From a bacterium (GTDB lineage: Bacteria > CAIJMQ01 > JAADFP01), in NCBI GenBank assembly GCA_027021085.1, contig JALUVB010000261.1:1-25249 (forward strand): 25,249 nt of DNA, given 5' to 3'. Of this stretch, positions 1 through 7,225 are shown piece after piece (the first letter of the stretch is position 1; each line of letters begins with the position of its first letter). Below the pieces are notes generated by a model, which worked only from the letters and a program-made list of their open reading frames with translations, did not search any database and was not told the origin of the DNA. Position numbers and translations under genes: made by a program.

Positions 1-51
1 AGATTGAAAGAGATAGTCGAAAAGGCAGAGGAAGAGAAAATAGCCACTTAA
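1..51 (+). CDS. C-terminal end of an unidentified protein (partial)
   Basis: An open frame enters from the left edge and ends at a TAA at 49-51. The 16 visible residues are charged and helix-like (LKEIVEKAEEEKIAT), as is common at protein C-termini. Only 17 bases separate this stop from the next ATG at 69, so the two genes could share a transcript. The visible part is too short to assign a family. The lysine/glutamate-rich composition and the tight spacing are the only support that it is real. Confidence 0.5.
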   Translation, partial: RLKEIVEKAEEEKIAT

Positions 52-68
52 AATCTTATGCGATAAAA

Positions 69-1166
69 ATGAATAACCGAGAAAGATTCTTACGGGTAAT
101 GAGATATGAGGAGGTAGACCATCCTCCTTTTATGCCTGAGGGGCCCTGGAAAGATACTCTCAGGAGATGGCATAAAGAAGGTTTACCATTGGGAACCAAT
201 TATGAGGAATACCTGAAAATAGATACACTCAAAAGCGAGTACGTGGGGTTAAACACGGGGCTTTTCCCCGGTTTCGAGGAAAGGATAATCTCGGAGAGTC
301 AGAACGAGATTATAAAAACAGATAATTACGGGAGGGTGGTAAAGGTATTTAAAGCCGAAACTTCCATGCCTGAATGGCTGGAGTTTCCCGTTAAAGATAA
401 AAATGACCTGGAAAAAATAATAAAAGAACACTTTGACCTCTCAAGGATAGAGGAGAGGTGGCCGGAGGATTGGGATGAGAAAGTGAAAAGATGGGATAAT
501 CCGGAAAGGGATTATATTATTTTTCTTGATGGGGGATGCTATTACAATACTTTGAGAAATTTAACCGGGGTTGAATACAGCAGTTACCTATTTTACGATG
601 CCCCGGAGTTAATTGATGATTTATTTGAAAGAATAAACATTATATGTCTGGAAGGATTGAAAAGGGTCTTACCGAAATTAAAAATTGACTACCTGGGATT
701 CGGGGAGGATATAGCCTATAAAACTTCCACCCTGATTTCTCCCGGTATGTTTAAAAGTTTTCTTCTTGCCAGGTATAAGAAGGTAACAGAATTTGCCAGA
801 AAACATGGCTGTGATATTACTGTTTACGATAGCGATGGAAATATTAATCCTTTTATAAAACTTTATTTTGAAGCGGGAATAAACTGCTTTCAACCCTGTG
901 AAGTGGCTGCGGATATGGACCCTGTGAAATTAAGGAAAACATACGGGAAGGAAATCCGTATGATAGGCGGTATTGATAAAAGGGTTCTAAGCAAGTCCAA
1001 AGAAGAAATCAGGGAAGAGGTAAGAAAAAAAATTCCTGTTATTAAAGAAGGGGGATACATTCCCAAGATTGACCACTCAGTTTCCGCGGACATCTCCTGG
1101 GATAATTTTTCTTATTATGTATCCTTGTTGCAGGAGATTTATGAAGGAGAAGTAGATTTTTATTGA
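69..1166 (+). CDS. Uroporphyrinogen decarboxylase superfamily protein (MtaA/CmuA-like), substrate unknown
   Basis: The 365-residue protein has the usual opening of URO-D superfamily proteins (NRERFLRVMRYEEVDHPP). Its C-terminal third has the family pattern DSDGNI, then AADMDPVKLRKTYGKEIRMIGGIDKR near residues 280-305, then GGYIPKIDHSVSADISW near the end. These proteins form a TIM barrel. Outside heme synthesis the superfamily includes methyltransferases acting on corrinoid proteins or thiols, plus many members of unknown substrate. No heme genes lie nearby, so true uroporphyrinogen decarboxylase activity is unlikely. No strong Shine-Dalgarno precedes ATG 69, but the family alignment supports this start. 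A LacI-type regulator follows after about 400 bases. A second family member lies at 3421-4386 and a decayed one at 14904-15088. Family assignment is firm; the reaction is unknown. Confidence 0.85.
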   Translation: MNNRERFLRVMRYEEVDHPPFMPEGPWKDTLRRWHKEGLPLGTNYEEYLKIDTLKSEYVGLNTGLFPGFEERIISESQNEIIKTDNYGRVVKVFKAETSMPEWLEFPVKDKNDLEKIIKEHFDLSRIEERWPEDWDEKVKRWDNPERDYIIFLDGGCYYNTLRNLTGVEYSSYLFYDAPELIDDLFERINIICLEGLKRVLPKLKIDYLGFGEDIAYKTSTLISPGMFKSFLLARYKKVTEFARKHGCDITVYDSDGNINPFIKLYFEAGINCFQPCEVAADMDPVKLRKTYGKEIRMIGGIDKRVLSKSKEEIREEVRKKIPVIKEGGYIPKIDHSVSADISWDNFSYYVSLLQEIYEGEVDFY

Positions 1167-1184
1167 GAGACAGTAAAGAATAAA

Positions 1185-1299
1185 TAGTAAATAGTGAGAT
1201 AGTAAGTAGCGAGTAGATAGTAGTGGGTAGCGAGGGGAACAGGAAAGACTATAGACCTTAGATTTTGGACTACAGACTGGGAGTATAGTAAGCAGTAAA
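1185..1299 (+). repeat. Heptamer repeat tract (TAGTRAG-type and TAGACNN-type units)
   Basis: Seven TAGTRAG-like 7-base units run from 1185 to 1234: TAGTAAA, TAGTGAG, one extra A, TAGTAAG, TAGCGAG, TAGATAG, TAGTGGG, TAGCGAG. A second family of five units follows at about 1247-1279, including TAGACCT, TAGATTT, TGGACTA and CAGACTG. TAGTAAG and CAGTAAA close the tract at 1286-1299. Two more units, TAGTGAG and CAGTTAT, lie at 1447-1460. The rest of the gap from 1300 to 1512 holds no gene that I can support. Because 7 is not a multiple of 3, consecutive TAG units stop translation in all three forward frames. Confidence 0.8.
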
Positions 1300-1512
1300 T
1301 GGTAACGCGGTATCCTGGTAATCCTGGTTTCTTGGTGAAGGGGATAAATTTCGCGGGAATGACAAGAGGGGGATATTGGGGAAAACCTAAGAAGTAAAAA
1401 TACCAGTGCTACCTGGCATGCCTGCTTCACGACATGCGTCGAGAAGTAGTGAGCAGTTATCGGAAAAGCAACTTTCTCCTTCCTTACATTGGCTAATCCC
1501 CTGACCAAAATG

Positions 1513-1542
1513 TTGACAATAATGGTGGTTTTATGGTAGGAT
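1513..1542 (+). promoter_or_regulatory. Promoter of the LacI-family regulator gene
   Basis: A perfect -35 hexamer TTGACA lies at 1513-1518 and a -10-like TAGGAT (four of six matches) at 1537-1542, with an 18-base spacer. Transcription should begin about 20-30 bases before ATG 1578. The last base of the -10 box is also the first base of the operator-like palindrome at 1542-1555. A repressor bound there would therefore cover the start region. The same arrangement recurs at 2637-2679. Confidence 0.65.
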
Positions 1543-1555
1543 GTAAACGGTTTCA
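1542..1555 (+). promoter_or_regulatory. LacI-type operator, probable autoregulation site
   Basis: The sequence TGTAAACGGTTTCA is an imperfect palindrome around a central CG: five of seven half-site positions are symmetric (TG-AA-C / G-TT-CA). This is the usual form of LacI/GalR-family operators. It lies directly over and behind the -10 box of the promoter that drives the LacI-family gene, so the natural reading is negative autoregulation. A very similar site, TGTAAACGATTCCA, occurs at 2666-2679. Confidence 0.6.
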
Positions 1556-1577
1556 TATGTAATTGTAGTTAATAGAG

Positions 1578-2624
1578 ATGAGAAAGAAAAAGCAGGTAAG
1601 CATGCTGGATGTAGCCAAAAAGGCTGGAGTCTCTACAGCTACAGTCTCCAGGGTTTTGAACAGATACGATTACGTAAGTAAAAAAACCCGTGAAAAGGTT
1701 CTGAAGGCTATAAATGCTACCCGATACCAGCCTCATTTAGCAGCCCGTGTTCTGGCGGAAAACAAAAGCAAGAATAGGGTATTATGGCGCACGAAACTTA
1801 TTCGGGTTTTTAGCAGGAGTTACCCGGAAGAAGATTTTAAGTTCTTCCATACAATTCTGGATGGAATTAATTCCACTTTATCTGACCAGGGCTATCATAC
1901 TATTATCTCCGGGTTTGAAAAGTTTACTGAGCCGGTGAGTGCAGACTTGCTGGAGTGTGATGGGGTGATTCTGGTGGGGGAAAGGCATGAAGAGGTTATG
2001 AATTATTATCGTGCTGCTCATAAACCGATAGTGGTGGTGGATGATGACCCCGGGGATGCAAACATTGATTGGGTAATGCCTAACAATGGAGATGGCATAT
2101 TGCAGGCTATGGACTATTTAATAAGCCTTGGCCATAGAAAAATAGCTTACCTTGGTTTAACGGAAGGAATGCCTGCCTGGGAAGAAAGGTTTGCGGGATA
2201 TAGAAAGGCGCTGGAGAAAAATAGTTTGGCATTTGATAAAGACCTGGTAATTAGGTGTGTGGCAGATATTGAAAATGCTAAGTTGCACTTTATAAGTAAA
2301 TTAAAAGATAAATCCTGGAATCTACCTACAGCCATAATTTGCTGTAATGATAGGATTGCCGTGGGAGCGTTAAAAGCCTGCAGGGAAGCAGGGATAAAGG
2401 TGCCGGAGCAAATGAGTATAATTGGTTTTGATGATATCCATATTTGTCTGGTCACTGACCCCAATCTTACTACCGTAAAAGTTCCCCGCTATGCTATGGG
2501 AGAAGAGGCAGCCAAAAAGATTATGGCACGCATAAACGGAGAAAAATCCCTGGGAGTTAAAATAGTGCTTCCTACAAGATTGATAATCCGGGAGAGCTGT
2601 CAGGCGATATTAAAAAGTAAATAA
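1578..2624 (+). CDS. LacI/GalR-family transcriptional regulator
   Basis: The 348-residue protein has an N-terminal LacI helix-turn-helix at residues 7-55 (MLDVAKKAGVSTATVSRVLN, then the hinge region with YQPHLAARVLA). A periplasmic-binding-protein-like effector domain follows, with typical landmarks: YLISLGHRKIAYLG, CCNDRIAVGALKACREAGIKVP and MSIIGFDDI near residues 270-285. Length matches the family. Residues 60-85 between hinge and core (NKSKNRVLWRTKLIRVFS) are less conserved than usual. The effector is not evident; family members usually bind sugars or nucleosides. Two near-identical promoter/operator units flank the gene at 1513-1555 and 2637-2679, suggesting autoregulation and control of a second transcript. 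The neighbouring URO-D-like gene may be functionally linked, but no operator precedes it within the window. Confidence 0.93.
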   Translation: MRKKKQVSMLDVAKKAGVSTATVSRVLNRYDYVSKKTREKVLKAINATRYQPHLAARVLAENKSKNRVLWRTKLIRVFSRSYPEEDFKFFHTILDGINSTLSDQGYHTIISGFEKFTEPVSADLLECDGVILVGERHEEVMNYYRAAHKPIVVVDDDPGDANIDWVMPNNGDGILQAMDYLISLGHRKIAYLGLTEGMPAWEERFAGYRKALEKNSLAFDKDLVIRCVADIENAKLHFISKLKDKSWNLPTAIICCNDRIAVGALKACREAGIKVPEQMSIIGFDDIHICLVTDPNLTTVKVPRYAMGEEAAKKIMARINGEKSLGVKIVLPTRLIIRESCQAILKSK

Positions 2625-2636
2625 TGAAAAAAAGAG

Positions 2637-2679
2637 CTGACCTGAGTGATTCTGTTCTGGTGAAATGTAAACGATTCCA
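2637..2679 (+). promoter_or_regulatory. Orphan promoter plus LacI-type operator (second copy)
   Basis: CTGACC (2637-2642), an 18-base spacer, a -10-like TGAAAT (2661-2666) and the operator-like TGTAAACGATTCCA (2666-2679) follow the regulator gene. Laid over the unit at 1513-1554 without gaps, 27 of 42 positions agree, with all elements at identical spacing. The shared ATGTAAACG core is exact. This unit points into 2680-2933, where no plus-strand gene is visible. It may drive a small RNA, or it may have lost its gene. Confidence 0.5.
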
Positions 2680-2933
2680 GGGGTATTTGCATAATATCAG
2701 AGCATGAAGAGAGGGGGATAAGCAAATCAATCATTTTTTCCTGTCCACGCATCCAGCTGGTTGCTGTAGCAAAGAATTAAAAAAAGTAGTTATTGTTGCA
2801 GGAGAGATTTAAAAGGATACACTGTTAGAGATAAAAAGGTGGGATAATCTTGTTTTATAAGAGTCTACAATACACATAAAGAATATTGGGAGAGCAAAAT
2901 TTTTTAATTAATAAAGTGCGGCAAGGCTTAGAA
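2680..2933. other. Intergenic stretch without a recognisable gene
   Basis: This AT-rich gap follows the orphan promoter/operator and precedes the 3' end of the minus-strand unit. On the plus strand the longest ATG-started frame near the promoter is only a few codons (ATG 2704, stop 2719). A frame that begins with TTG at 2886 runs antisense through the membrane-protein gene and resembles nothing I know. I saw no clear hairpin-plus-T-run terminator for either converging transcript. Confidence 0.4.
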
Positions 2934-3416
2934 CTAATTTTCAGGCCTATATTGGGAGAGATGTTGAACTGGTATAAGAAGCAATCTGCCCCAGAGTATC
3001 AGAATTACAGAAATACCAATAGGAACAATTACCGGTGCTACCCAGGGCAGGGGAATGAGGAAGAGGACATCCTGGGTAAGCAGAGAGGGAGGCCATTTTA
3101 TCCACAGGTAGAGAAATACGTAGTAAAAGATGTCCCATACACCAAAGGAAATCAGGAATCCTGCCCATTTCTCCCTCTTGTTTCTCCCGAATAAATAAGC
3201 TACAGTACCGAGCATTATTATGGTGGCGAACTCCCGGGTTTGTTCGCTCCACATAATACCTGCTTTTTGAATGAGCCGGATTATATCCTGGTAACCGGTA
3301 ACTTTATTCCATATTTCCAGGGGAACGATTCTTCTCAGGTAAACTACCACCAGGGCTTCCAGGTAGGCCATGGCCACCGCGTAAATGAGAAGAGAGATGA
3401 TTCTTTTCTTCATCAT
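2934..3416 (-). CDS. Conserved four-helix membrane protein, function unknown
   Basis: The 160-residue protein has four hydrophobic segments at roughly residues 5-27, 64-78, 83-103 and 114-145. Conserved-looking blocks include YLEALVVVYLR near the N-terminus, a glutamate-containing EQTREFATIIML, and FGVWDIFYYVFLY followed by WPPSLLTQDVLFLIPLPWVAP. I recognise this pattern from uncharacterised integral membrane proteins of diverse bacteria, but I know of no assigned function. It is the last gene of a minus-strand unit, starting 4 bases after the stop of the URO-D-like gene. The start (MMKKRI) follows a weak purine-rich stretch. Confidence 0.8.
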   Translation of the reverse strand: MMKKRIISLLIYAVAMAYLEALVVVYLRRIVPLEIWNKVTGYQDIIRLIQKAGIMWSEQTREFATIIMLGTVAYLFGRNKREKWAGFLISFGVWDIFYYVFLYLWIKWPPSLLTQDVLFLIPLPWVAPVIVPIGISVILILWGRLLLIPVQHLSQYRPEN

Positions 3417-3420
3417 CTTT

Positions 3421-4386
3421 TTACTCTCCCGTTGTGTAATTTCCCTCTTTCCTCCAGATTTCCAGCATCAATTCGTACCTTTTCAAAGGCATGCCCGTAT
3501 ATACACAATTTGAAGTGGAAAATATGTAGCCGTAACCGGGCATACCATATTTAAGTGCATAACTGGCCGATTCTATAACTTCCTCCTCGCTTCCTGTCTG
3601 GAGAAGCCCGCAATTCACGTTTCCGATAAGGCATACTCGTTCACCTATTAATCTTTTTACTTCTGCTATATCTACTCCTGCCTGCGGGTCTAATGAATGA
3701 AGTGCATGTGGGTGTGCTTCTGTTAATTGGTCAAGAATGGGCATGATGTTGCCGTCTGTATGTTTTATGGTGTAAAAGCCCATGTCTCTATATCCCTGTA
3801 TCAGTTTTTTTAGATAGGGAGTGATGAATTCTGCAAACATGGAAGGAGACAAAAACGGCCCGGTGTTAAAGCAATAATCTGCACAGAGGGCAAATCCGTC
3901 CAGGAGGCCGGGATAGCGGCTGAATTTTTCCGCTCTTGCCAGTGCCTTGTTTACCATACTTTCTGCTTTCTCTTTTAGTTTGTCTGGTTCGTCTGCTACC
4001 TGGTAGATAAATTCTTCTATTTTTTCACCCGGGGGAATCCCGAATGTTGCATCACCGTGCACCATCAGGAAGTACTTATCCCCGCTTTTCTCCCTTAATA
4101 TCTCTAGTAGTTTTACTGTCTCCTCAAAGGTAGTTGGATTGGGATGGACAAAAATTGCGCTGTGTTCGTACTTTTCTGCCGTAGCAAGGAATATTCCGGC
4201 TATATCTTCCCGGTGTAGCTTTTTTTCTTCCTGGCTCATCTGCTCCCACTGGGCATAGTTTCTATGATTTGGATGTACTTTGCCAAGTGCTTCCATGGTG
4301 AGATAAAAGACGAGTTCAAAATGTGGCACTCTGCCTTCTATGGGTTTTCGTTCCAGGGCAGAGATAAATCTTTCTCTTGGTAACAT
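3421..4386 (-). CDS. Second URO-D superfamily protein (methyltransferase-like)
   Basis: With the start at 4386 (MLPRERFISALERKP) the protein has 321 residues. That start has a good ribosome site (AAGGAGAAGAG) just upstream and matches the family opening, so the in-frame upstream ATG at 4437 is rejected. Family features are VHGDATFGIP near residue 108, a KHTDGNIMPILDQL block near 210, SLDPQAGVDIAEVKRLIGERVCLIGNVNCG near 240, and a C-terminal YIFSTSNCVYTGMP segment. HTDGN replaces the DSDGN of the homologue at 69-1166, and the C-terminus ends in NCVYTGM rather than DHSV, so the two belong to different subfamilies. Its partners are a radical SAM activase, a membrane protein and an SGNH hydrolase. 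The substrate is unknown. Confidence 0.85.
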   Translation of the reverse strand: MLPRERFISALERKPIEGRVPHFELVFYLTMEALGKVHPNHRNYAQWEQMSQEEKKLHREDIAGIFLATAEKYEHSAIFVHPNPTTFEETVKLLEILREKSGDKYFLMVHGDATFGIPPGEKIEEFIYQVADEPDKLKEKAESMVNKALARAEKFSRYPGLLDGFALCADYCFNTGPFLSPSMFAEFITPYLKKLIQGYRDMGFYTIKHTDGNIMPILDQLTEAHPHALHSLDPQAGVDIAEVKRLIGERVCLIGNVNCGLLQTGSEEEVIESASYALKYGMPGYGYIFSTSNCVYTGMPLKRYELMLEIWRKEGNYTTGE

Positions 4387-4415
4387 CTCTTCTCCTTTTC
4401 CTTTCAGGTGGGTTT

Positions 4416-5123
4416 TTATTTTCCTCTCGTTCCGCACTTAACCACCCGCCGGGCAATTTTTTTACACATACTCTCTAACCTTTCCCGCGGGTAGGGGGTA
4501 ATTTTCTCATAGGCGGGGTTTAGTGTGTCATGCGGCACAAAATTCTGCAGGTAGTATGCCCTGGCACCCTGAATATAACTGGCGATTTCTTCAATGTCTT
4601 TTTCTGTGTGCAGGGTGGGAACCACCGTAGTACGAAACTCGTAGTCGATGCCGGAATCTCTTATCATCTGAATGCTTTCCTTGATTCTTTTCAGGTAAAA
4701 CTCTCTCTTTATCCCCGTAGATTTTTGGTAGGAAGCCATATTTAAAGGTGCTTTAATATCCATAGCTATGTAGTCCACAAGGTTCTCGTTGATTACTTCT
4801 CCCAATCTCCGGGGGAATGTGCCGTTAGTGTCCAGTTTTACTTTTAGCCCCAGCCCTTTTATCCCCCGCAGCAACTCGGGTAACTTGCGGTAAAGACAGG
4901 GTTCACCACCGGTTATACATACTCCGTCTATCCATTTTTTGTTTTTCTTCCAGTAGCTTTTTAATTCTTCCCAGGTAATGGTAGAAAGGGTGTGGGGGGA
5001 AAATATCAGGGATGGATTCTGGCAGTAGGGACAGCGAAAATTGCAGTAAGGGAGGTAAATTGTGGAGACTATGTAACCTTCCCAGTCAAGAAGGGAATTA
5101 GGAATGAATCCTTTTATCTCCAT
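4416..5123 (-). CDS. Radical SAM protein, NrdG-like activating enzyme
   Basis: The 235-residue protein has the radical SAM cluster motif CNFRCPYC (C27, C31, C34), then GVCITGGEP near residue 68 (SAM-binding glycine segment) and KLDTNGTFP near 95. The MEIKGFIPNSLLDWEGYIVSTIYLPYCNFRC opening is typical of the group annotated as anaerobic ribonucleotide reductase activating protein. NrdG activates NrdD by making a glycyl radical, but no NrdD or other glycyl-radical enzyme is present in the window. This member may therefore act on a partner elsewhere or on another substrate. A ribosome site (AAGGAAA) precedes the start. The next gene begins 29 bases beyond its stop, consistent with one transcript. 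Confidence 0.85.
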   Translation of the reverse strand: MEIKGFIPNSLLDWEGYIVSTIYLPYCNFRCPYCQNPSLIFSPHTLSTITWEELKSYWKKNKKWIDGVCITGGEPCLYRKLPELLRGIKGLGLKVKLDTNGTFPRRLGEVINENLVDYIAMDIKAPLNMASYQKSTGIKREFYLKRIKESIQMIRDSGIDYEFRTTVVPTLHTEKDIEEIASYIQGARAYYLQNFVPHDTLNPAYEKITPYPRERLESMCKKIARRVVKCGTRGK

Positions 5124-5213
5124 TTTCCTTTTTCCTGGTCCTGGTTTAGAGAATAGAAGCTCTGCAAACAGGCAGGCGAGAGCATTCTTTTCTTATTGCT
5201 TGCCATGCACTGT

Positions 5214-5906
5214 TTATTTTATTAAGCCTAATGCCTTCATTATTTCTACTGCTATCAGGGTATGGCCGGTACGGTTGGGGTGTACTGGCTCAGGAGCAAA
5301 TGTCTCTGGTTCGCAGGCAGCAAGTTTGGCCTGGAATATTTCATGAAGGTTAATAAAAAGTGTGGAAAATTCCCTGCTTAGCTTTTCCACTTTTTCAATA
5401 TACGCAGGAATATTTTCCAGTACTCTCTTACGAAAAGTATCCATAGTATTAGTCCTGCTGATATAAAAAGGAGTCATGAGAATTATGTTCGGAGCAATTG
5501 TTTCCCGGGTAATCTTTAGACATTCCCGGTAATTCCTGTAGTAATTTTCCGGGCTAAACTCTCTCTGGCCGTCCCTAACTGCCCTATGCAGGTCGTTTAT
5601 CCCGATAAGTATGGATAGCCAATCAGGAGACTGGAAGATTATATCATCCTCCCATCTTTCCCTTAGCCCGGGTATGGTATTCCCGCTGATTCCTTTGTTA
5701 ATGATTGTTATGCTCGGTTTCGGGTGCAGGGAAATGAGCAGGTCCCTGAAAATTGAGACGTAGCCGTTTCCGTAGGGATAAAACTCCTGACTTCTTCCGG
5801 CATCAGTGATACTATCTCCGACAAAAACTATCTTTTGTGCCTTGAATCCTGCAAGATGAGGAGCCGCAAGCTCCACCCCATGTTCCTTTTCCTTGTTAAA
5901 TCTCAT
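5214..5906 (-). CDS. SGNH/GDSL-family hydrolase (esterase-like)
   Basis: The 230-residue protein has the block I motif FVGDSITD with nucleophile S32, block II NKGISGNT (G72/G75 region), block III GINDLH (N104) and block V PEPVHPNRTGH with H209. In block V the usual Asp three residues before the His is Glu (E206). SGNH enzymes use a Ser-His-Asp set to cleave ester bonds in lipids or acetylated sugars. There is no signal peptide, so it should be cytoplasmic. It is the first gene of the minus-strand unit. GGAACAGGAAGT just before ATG 5906 gives a good ribosome site. The true substrate cannot be told from the sequence. Confidence 0.88.
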   Translation of the reverse strand: MRFNKEKEHGVELAAPHLAGFKAQKIVFVGDSITDAGRSQEFYPYGNGYVSIFRDLLISLHPKPSITIINKGISGNTIPGLRERWEDDIIFQSPDWLSILIGINDLHRAVRDGQREFSPENYYRNYRECLKITRETIAPNIILMTPFYISRTNTMDTFRKRVLENIPAYIEKVEKLSREFSTLFINLHEIFQAKLAACEPETFAPEPVHPNRTGHTLIAVEIMKALGLIK

Positions 5907-5932
5907 ACTTCCTGTTCCTTTATTTATCCCTA

Positions 5933-5938
5933 ATTATA
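5933..5938 (-). promoter_or_regulatory. Candidate -10 element for the minus-strand four-gene unit
   Basis: Read on the minus strand, 5938 to 5933 is a perfect TATAAT, about 27 bases upstream of ATG 5906. The region 17-18 bases further upstream is T-rich (TTCTTT) with only a weak -35 match. The position suits a short 5' leader that ends in the ribosome site GGAACAGGAAGT. Confidence 0.4.
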
Positions 5939-6060
5939 CCTGAGAAATACTGTAAAAAGAAAAGATTTCTTATTTCCCCGATTGCATCTTGAAGAGAAAG
6001 CGATTTTGAGTTAAACTTAAGGCTGAATAATAAACCCGAAATTCAGAAAGGAGAATTAAA

Positions 6061-6237
6061 ATGGCTGTACCCAAGAGAAAGACCTCGCATTCACGTAAGG
6101 GAATGCGAAGGTCTCACCATCACCTGCAGGCTCCCATGTTAGTGGAGTGTTCTCATTGTCACCAGATGAAGCCTTCTCACACGGTCTGCCCGAATTGTGG
6201 CTACTATCGCGGAAGGAAAGTAATCGAAGTAAAGTAA
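6061..6237 (+). CDS. rpmF: 50S ribosomal protein L32
   Basis: The reading frame encodes 58 residues that begin [20 protein letters not shown], the classic L32 N-terminus. Four zinc-binding cysteines follow in two CxxC pairs (C30/C33 and C43/C46, the second as [10 protein letters not shown]). Length is normal. AGAAAGGAG lies 7 bases before ATG. L32 is a large ribosomal subunit protein, and rpmF-plsX-fab order is widespread in bacteria. The stop is 7 bases before plsX. A possible promoter (TTGAGT at 6006 and AATAAT near 6026) has a short spacer and is weak. This is the first gene of the plus-strand lipid cluster. Confidence 0.95.
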   Translation: MAVPKRKTSHSRKGMRRSHHHLQAPMLVECSHCHQMKPSHTVCPNCGYYRGRKVIEVK

Positions 6238-6244
6238 TGGCCAA

Positions 6245-7225
6245 ATGAGAATCGCTCTGGATGTAATGGGAGGGGACAGGGGCCCCGAGGTAATCTTAAA
6301 AGGGGGGGCCTTAGCTGCCTCTGAAATCCCTGATGAGATAGTCCTGGTAGGAAACGAAGATATAATAGGAGACTTTATAAACAAAAACCCTTTACCCAAT
6401 TTCAGTATTTACCCTTCAGAAGAAGTTATCCAGATGGACGAAGAACCGGTCTCCGCAGTTAGGCGGAAGAAAAGCTCTTCCCTGGTCAAATGTTTTCAGT
6501 TGCTCAAAGAAAAAAAGGTGGAAGCGGTGGTTACCGCGGGTAATACGGGTGCGGCAGTAGCTGCTGCCTCTATATTTTTAAGAAGGATAAAAGGAGTGAA
6601 GAGACCTACCCTGGCTATTTTACTGCCCACTTCGTCTGATTTTACCCTTCTCTTAGATGCAGGGGCGTGTGTGGATACCGGGGAAGAGGAACTGGTTCAA
6701 TTTGGCATAATAGGCAGTATATATGTACGTGAGATGATAGGGAAAGAAAATCCTCGTGTAGGATTGTTGAATATAGGTGAGGAGCCTACCAAAGGAAACC
6801 GGGTAGTAAAGTCAGCCTATCCCTTGCTGAAAGAATCCGGCCTGAATTTTATAGGGAATATTGAGGGAAGGGACATTTTCCGGGGGAAAGCAGATGTTGT
6901 GATTTGCGATGGTTTTGTGGGAAACATTGTTTTAAAGTGCGGCGAAGGGGTAGCAGAAAGCATGGCTATGTATATAAAAGAGTACCTGAAAAAAGCGGTT
7001 ATTCCCCGGGAGGTAGAGGGCTCGCTGGAAAAATTGCTGGGTGATTTCTTCAGGAGAGTAAACTATTCAACTTATGGCGGAGCAATACTCCTGGGGGTAA
7101 AAGGATACTGTATTATAACTCACGGAGCTTCTCCTGCCGAAGGGATAAAAAATAGTATTCTGGTGGCTTGTAGAGAAGTCAAAAAAGGAATTAATAGGGA
7201 AATAGAAAAGGAGTTCTCCTCTTGA
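6245..7225 (+). CDS. plsX: Phosphate acyltransferase PlsX
   Basis: The protein has 326 residues, normal for PlsX. It opens MRIALDVMGGDRGPE, the family signature, and contains VVTAGNTGAAVAAA near residue 97, LLDAGACVDT near 138 and ICDGFVGNIVLK near 219. PlsX converts acyl-ACP plus phosphate to acyl-phosphate, the donor for PlsY in phosphatidic acid synthesis, at the inner face of the membrane. ATG 6245 lies 7 bases after rpmF. The stop overlaps the TTG start of fabH by 4 bases (TTGA), implying coupled translation. Confidence 0.96.
   Translation: MRIALDVMGGDRGPEVILKGGALAASEIPDEIVLVGNEDIIGDFINKNPLPNFSIYPSEEVIQMDEEPVSAVRRKKSSSLVKCFQLLKEKKVEAVVTAGNTGAAVAAASIFLRRIKGVKRPTLAILLPTSSDFTLLLDAGACVDTGEEELVQFGIIGSIYVREMIGKENPRVGLLNIGEEPTKGNRVVKSAYPLLKESGLNFIGNIEGRDIFRGKADVVICDGFVGNIVLKCGEGVAESMAMYIKEYLKKAVIPREVEGSLEKLLGDFFRRVNYSTYGGAILLGVKGYCIITHGASPAEGIKNSILVACREVKKGINREIEKEFSS

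Noticed and set aside
1185-1299. CRISPR array
   Set aside because: The period is 7 bases, with no 24-40-base repeats, no unique spacers and no cas genes.
1413-1450. Palindromic REP-like element in the gap after the first URO-D gene
   Set aside because: GCATGCCTGC and CGACATGCGTCG have local symmetry, but I could not pair them into one stable stem or find a second copy in the window.
1077-1556. Open frame of 159 codons on the minus strand
   Set aside because: It is made of the complement of heptamer repeats and the end of the URO-D gene, has low-complexity Ser/Tyr/Leu composition and resembles no family.
2886-3194. Plus-strand open frame of 102 codons
   Set aside because: It is antisense to the well-supported membrane protein at 2934-3416 and has no recognisable features.
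4387-4437. Longer N-terminus for the second URO-D-like protein
   Set aside because: The ATG at 4437 would overlap the radical SAM gene, and AAGGAGAAGAG precedes the family-typical MLPRERF start at 4386.
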